Source: Brevibacillus reuszeri
GTDB lineage: Bacteria; Bacillota; Bacilli; Brevibacillales; Brevibacillaceae
Length of the DNA: 64,000 bases
Direction: 5' to 3'
NCBI RefSeq assembly: GCF_002897295.1
Contig: NZ_BEXF01000004.1
Location: 124,001 to 188,000, forward strand
Position 1 is the first letter of the stretch; the number at the start of each line of letters is the position of its first letter. The translations under genes and the position numbers were made by a program. A model generated the notes under the pieces. The model was not told where the DNA came from. It did no database searches and worked only from the letters and a program-made list of their open reading frames with translations. Of this stretch, positions 61,334 through 64,000 are shown piece after piece.

Positions 61334-62692
61334 TTAGATCAGAGGATCTTGTTTAAGCGCTGCAAAGCTCTTCTCAAAAGCATCCAATGTCGCTGTGATC
61401 TCCGTTTTGGTATGAGCCGCTGACAATGAAAAGCGGTTTAACGGTTTGGAATACACGCCGTTTTCCATCAACAAAAAGTCTAGAGCTAAACGAAGCTGAT
61501 TTTGGTTAGCTCCAAGGCCGCGATAGTGGCGTACGGGCTGCTTCGTCGCAAGCACGTTAAAGATTGTCCCCTCTCCTAGCGTCGTAAATGGCAGGTCATA
61601 TTGCTTAGCAAGGGCATCAATACCTGCTCGCAAGTCGTTTGTGCTCTGTACAATCTGAGCAAATGCTCCTGGCTGCTTCAAATAGCGAATCGTTGCCAAG
61701 CCACAAGCGATGGACAACGGATTGCCATTGAACGTGCCGCTGTGAAACACAACTTCAGAGCGCTTATCCGAACGTAGCGGTGACGCAAGCTCCATGAAGC
61801 GACGCTTCCCTCCAACGATTCCAATCGGGAACCCACCACCAACCACCTTCCCTAAAGCGGTCAAATCAGGCTCAATGCCATAAAAAGCTTGCGCACCACC
61901 CAGCTCGATACGGAAACCAGTCTTGACTTCATCAAAAATGAGGACAATCCCCAATTGGGTAGTCAGCTCCCGCAGATTTTTCATAAACGAATGGTCTGCC
62001 GCAATATAGCCAGAGAGCATCGGCTCCATGATGACCGCAGAAATGACCTCTGCTTTTTCGGTTAGGATACGTTCGCAAGCCTCCCAATCATTGAACGGAA
62101 GGATAACACTATGCTGGCGATAATAGTCTGGCGCACCAAATGAATCCGGTACCGATTGCGGGGCGAGAGACTCCCCAGCTTGATCAGCAGCAGGATTTAC
62201 GCTTTGTAAAACTTGATCATGTGCGCCATGATAATGCCCTTCAAACTTGGCTACATGGGTTTTTCCGGTATAAGCTGCTGCCAGCCGCAGAGCAAACAAT
62301 GTTGCTTCCAAACCGGAATTCGTAAAGCGCACCTGATCAAAAGCAGGATAGAGCGCAAGCAGCTCATCCGTCAGCTCCAGCTCAAGAGGATGCGTCGCGC
62401 CAAAGCTGCTAGTGCCTTGCTCGAACCAGGTTCTTTGGGCAGCGGCCACGATTTCAGGATGCGCGTGCCCAAGCATCAACGCACCATAAGAAAGAAGATA
62501 GTCCACATATCGATGTCCATCAATATCAAGTAAGCTAGCTGAATCTGCTTTTTCAAAAATGATCGGAAACGGAGCAAAATAACGCAAATTTCCGTTCACT
62601 CCGCCAGAAATCGTATGCTTCGCGCGTTCAAAGAAAGCGGCAGAATGAGGTCTGTTTGCTTGGAACGTATGGTGTAATGATGAAATTTTCAT
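61334..62692 (-). CDS. Class III aminotransferase, glutamate-1-semialdehyde aminomutase-like
   Basis: The 452-residue PLP enzyme of aminotransferase class III resembles HemL: SGGVNGNLRYF, YLLSYGALMLGHAHPEI, FTNSGLEATLFALRLA, the phosphate-site EGHYHGAHD, Asp254 (LIFDEVKTGFR) and the Schiff-base Lys282 (LGKVVGGGFPIG). HemL has T-EA (NSGTEA) where this has L-EA, so it is probably a relative acting on another amino acid. It is divergent from a glutamate/dicarboxylate symporter and followed by an RpiR regulator. Confidence 0.85.
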   Translation of the reverse strand: MKISSLHHTFQANRPHSAAFFERAKHTISGGVNGNLRYFAPFPIIFEKADSASLLDIDGHRYVDYLLSYGALMLGHAHPEIVAAAQRTWFEQGTSSFGATHPLELELTDELLALYPAFDQVRFTNSGLEATLFALRLAAAYTGKTHVAKFEGHYHGAHDQVLQSVNPAADQAGESLAPQSVPDSFGAPDYYRQHSVILPFNDWEACERILTEKAEVISAVIMEPMLSGYIAADHSFMKNLRELTTQLGIVLIFDEVKTGFRIELGGAQAFYGIEPDLTALGKVVGGGFPIGIVGGKRRFMELASPLRSDKRSEVVFHSGTFNGNPLSIACGLATIRYLKQPGAFAQIVQSTNDLRAGIDALAKQYDLPFTTLGEGTIFNVLATKQPVRHYRGLGANQNQLRLALDFLLMENGVYSKPLNRFSLSAAHTKTEITATLDAFEKSFAALKQDPLI

Positions 62693-62711
62693 TTCATGGC
62701 CCCTTTGTTTT

Positions 62712-62758
62712 TGAAAATATTATTGCATGATGAATTTTAATTTGCAATAATATTTTCA
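62712..62758. promoter_or_regulatory. Perfect 16-bp inverted repeat in a divergent promoter region
   Basis: TGAAAATATTATTGCA (62712-62727) and TGCAATAATATTTTCA (62743-62758) are perfect reverse complements around a 15-bp AT-rich spacer. The repeat lies between the aminotransferase and symporter starts and is a strong candidate operator for the RpiR-type regulator encoded at the end of the minus-strand operon. Confidence 0.75.
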
Positions 62759-62788
62759 TGCCATAACTTTTAGAAGAGGGGGAATTAT

Positions 62789-64000
62789 ATGAAAACTAGA
62801 TTTGCCTTTTATATTTTGGGCGCTACTGTACTCGGTGCAGCATTCGGTCACTTCTTCCCGGAAATCGGGAAAGATATTAAAATCTTGGGCGATGCTTTCA
62901 TCCGATTGCTCAAGATGATTGTCATTCCCGTAATCGTTACGACCCTTTTGGTAGGGATAGCAGGGATTGGCGATATCAAGCGAATGGGCAGAATCGGAGT
63001 AAAAACCGTCATCTGGTTTGAAGTAATCACGACGCTCATCCTGTTCATTGGCCTCGCGATCGCGAATATTGTAAAGCCTGGCAAGGGCTTGGACCTGACG
63101 AATCTTCCACAAGCAGATTTGACCACGATTGCTTCCAATACATCAAAGGTGCTAGATGGCAAGACGCTTCTCCTCAACATTATCCCGACGAACATTATTG
63201 ACGTGATGGCGAAAAATGATTTACTAGCCGTTATCTTTTTCTGTATCCTGTTTGGGGTTGCTCTCGTGAAGCTCGGAAATGAGTCGAAACCATTTGTGTC
63301 GATGATCGAGATTGCATCCAAGGCTTCCTTCAAGCTGGTGAATATGGTGATGATGTTTGCGCCGATTGGGGTATTTGCCTTGATGGCTGCAACCATCGGT
63401 ACGTATGGAATTGCATTAATTATTCCGCTATTAAAGCTAATTGGAACCGCTTACTTGGGGTTGGCAGTAGTCGTCTTTGGACTTTTTTCGCTCATTGCAC
63501 TTATGCTGCGTGTACCCATAAAAGAAATTTATCGTATGGTCTGGGATTTGATGATCGTAGGTGCCTCTACAGGAAGTACAGAGACGGTAGTGCCCCAGCT
63601 GATGCAGCGCTTGGAGAAGTACGGCGTTCCCAAGTACATCACCTCGTTTGTCATTCCTGCGGGTATGCCACTGAACTCCGATGGAACAACGCTGTATTTG
63701 ACGATTGCTGGACCCTTCATTGCACAGGCGTTTGGGATCGAAATGAGCTGGCAGCAGCAATTGATGATGGTTCTGTTCTTTATCGTCACGAGCAAAGGAG
63801 TAGCTGCTGTTCCTTCGTCCTCGATGGTCATTTTGCTGGCAACCGTTACAGCAGTAGGCTTACCGCCTGAAGGTGTTGCACTCATCATCGGGATCGACCG
63901 CATCATCGATATGGCACGTACAGCGGTTAACGTTTTTGGACATGTCTTCTCCTGCATCGCCGTCGCCAAGTGGGAAGGCGTTTTCCGTAAAGATACCGAG
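62789..64000 (+). CDS. Glutamate/dicarboxylate:cation symporter (DAACS family), 3' end outside window
   Basis: The frame opens with ATG at 62789 after AGAAGAGGGGGA and is still open at base 64000, so about 404 residues are seen. It shows the DAACS helices, HP1-type serine motif (GASTGSTETVVPQ), PAGMPLNSDGTTLY and the TM8 motif IDRIIDMARTAVNVFGH. It should import an acidic amino acid or dicarboxylate. It is divergent from the aminotransferase-RpiR operon across a perfect inverted repeat and is similar to the symporter at 42624-43904. Confidence 0.93.
   Translation, partial: MKTRFAFYILGATVLGAAFGHFFPEIGKDIKILGDAFIRLLKMIVIPVIVTTLLVGIAGIGDIKRMGRIGVKTVIWFEVITTLILFIGLAIANIVKPGKGLDLTNLPQADLTTIASNTSKVLDGKTLLLNIIPTNIIDVMAKNDLLAVIFFCILFGVALVKLGNESKPFVSMIEIASKASFKLVNMVMMFAPIGVFALMAATIGTYGIALIIPLLKLIGTAYLGLAVVVFGLFSLIALMLRVPIKEIYRMVWDLMIVGASTGSTETVVPQLMQRLEKYGVPKYITSFVIPAGMPLNSDGTTLYLTIAGPFIAQAFGIEMSWQQQLMMVLFFIVTSKGVAAVPSSSMVILLATVTAVGLPPEGVALIIGIDRIIDMARTAVNVFGHVFSCIAVAKWEGVFRKDTE

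Overview
The window looks like chromosomal DNA of a Gram-positive, endospore-forming Firmicute, most likely Brevibacillus or a close Paenibacillaceae relative. This is inferred from gene content and style: strong AGGAGG-type ribosome sites, frequent GTG and TTG starts, lipobox-type solute-binding proteins, a YheC/YheD-type spore protein, a YtvI-like membrane protein and a YknXYZ-like efflux set. No search was run. I see no rRNA, tRNA, CRISPR array or intact insertion sequence. Both window edges cut a gene: the hrpB helicase 3' end on the left and a DAACS-family symporter on the right.

Layout. Positions 1-12750 hold the hrpB tail, a BluB-type flavin enzyme (-), a two-component system followed by a MacAB/YknXYZ-like efflux operon, a small-RNA-like locus at 8011-8077, two nucleoside hydrolases with mscL, and a MarR / CPBP protease / DUF2277 group. 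Positions 12800-18130 hold a spore ATP-grasp protein, an AraC regulator, small metabolic proteins, and an HxlR regulator divergent from an MFS exporter and an aldo-keto reductase.

Positions 18190-29945 form one long operon-like array: anmK, a family-5 solute-binding lipoprotein, two ABC permeases, a cytoplasmic beta-lactamase-fold hydrolase, two ABC ATPases, murQ, and a GlcD/GlcF D-lactate or glycolate dehydrogenase pair. Together they read as a complete route from imported muropeptide to GlcNAc-6-P with oxidation of the D-lactate that MurQ releases. A canonical sigma-A promoter and a near-perfect CcpA (cre) site precede it.

Positions 31035-41310 form a second ABC peptide-type operon. It is headed by an unusual regulator and carries two tandem D-aminoacylase paralogues. 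Positions 41300-47520 hold a YtvI-like protein, a glutamate/dicarboxylate symporter, a small anchored protein, a cytoplasmic M14 carboxypeptidase and an orphan family-5 binding lipoprotein.

Positions 47826-51451 form a compact NAD/ADP-ribose operon: an NrtR-like Nudix regulator, a bacterial poly(ADP-ribose) glycohydrolase-like protein, PnuC and NadR. Downstream are a DUF1802 protein, a quinone oxidoreductase and a GNAT protein, then a very large (about 220 nt) nested inverted repeat at 53751-53974. Next come an Rrf2 regulator, an IDEAL-domain-like protein, a thioredoxin-like protein, an MFS drug exporter and a VWA lipoprotein. The right end holds an SRPBCC/ArsR pair with twin operators, an alpha/beta hydrolase, and an RpiR regulator plus GSAM-like aminotransferase divergent from a second symporter across a perfect 16-bp inverted repeat.

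The most interesting items are the muropeptide operon, the NrtR-PARG-PnuC-NadR operon, the D-aminoacylase operon with its odd regulator, the giant inverted repeat, the nucleoside hydrolase with a changed metal-site Asp, and the small-RNA-like locus.
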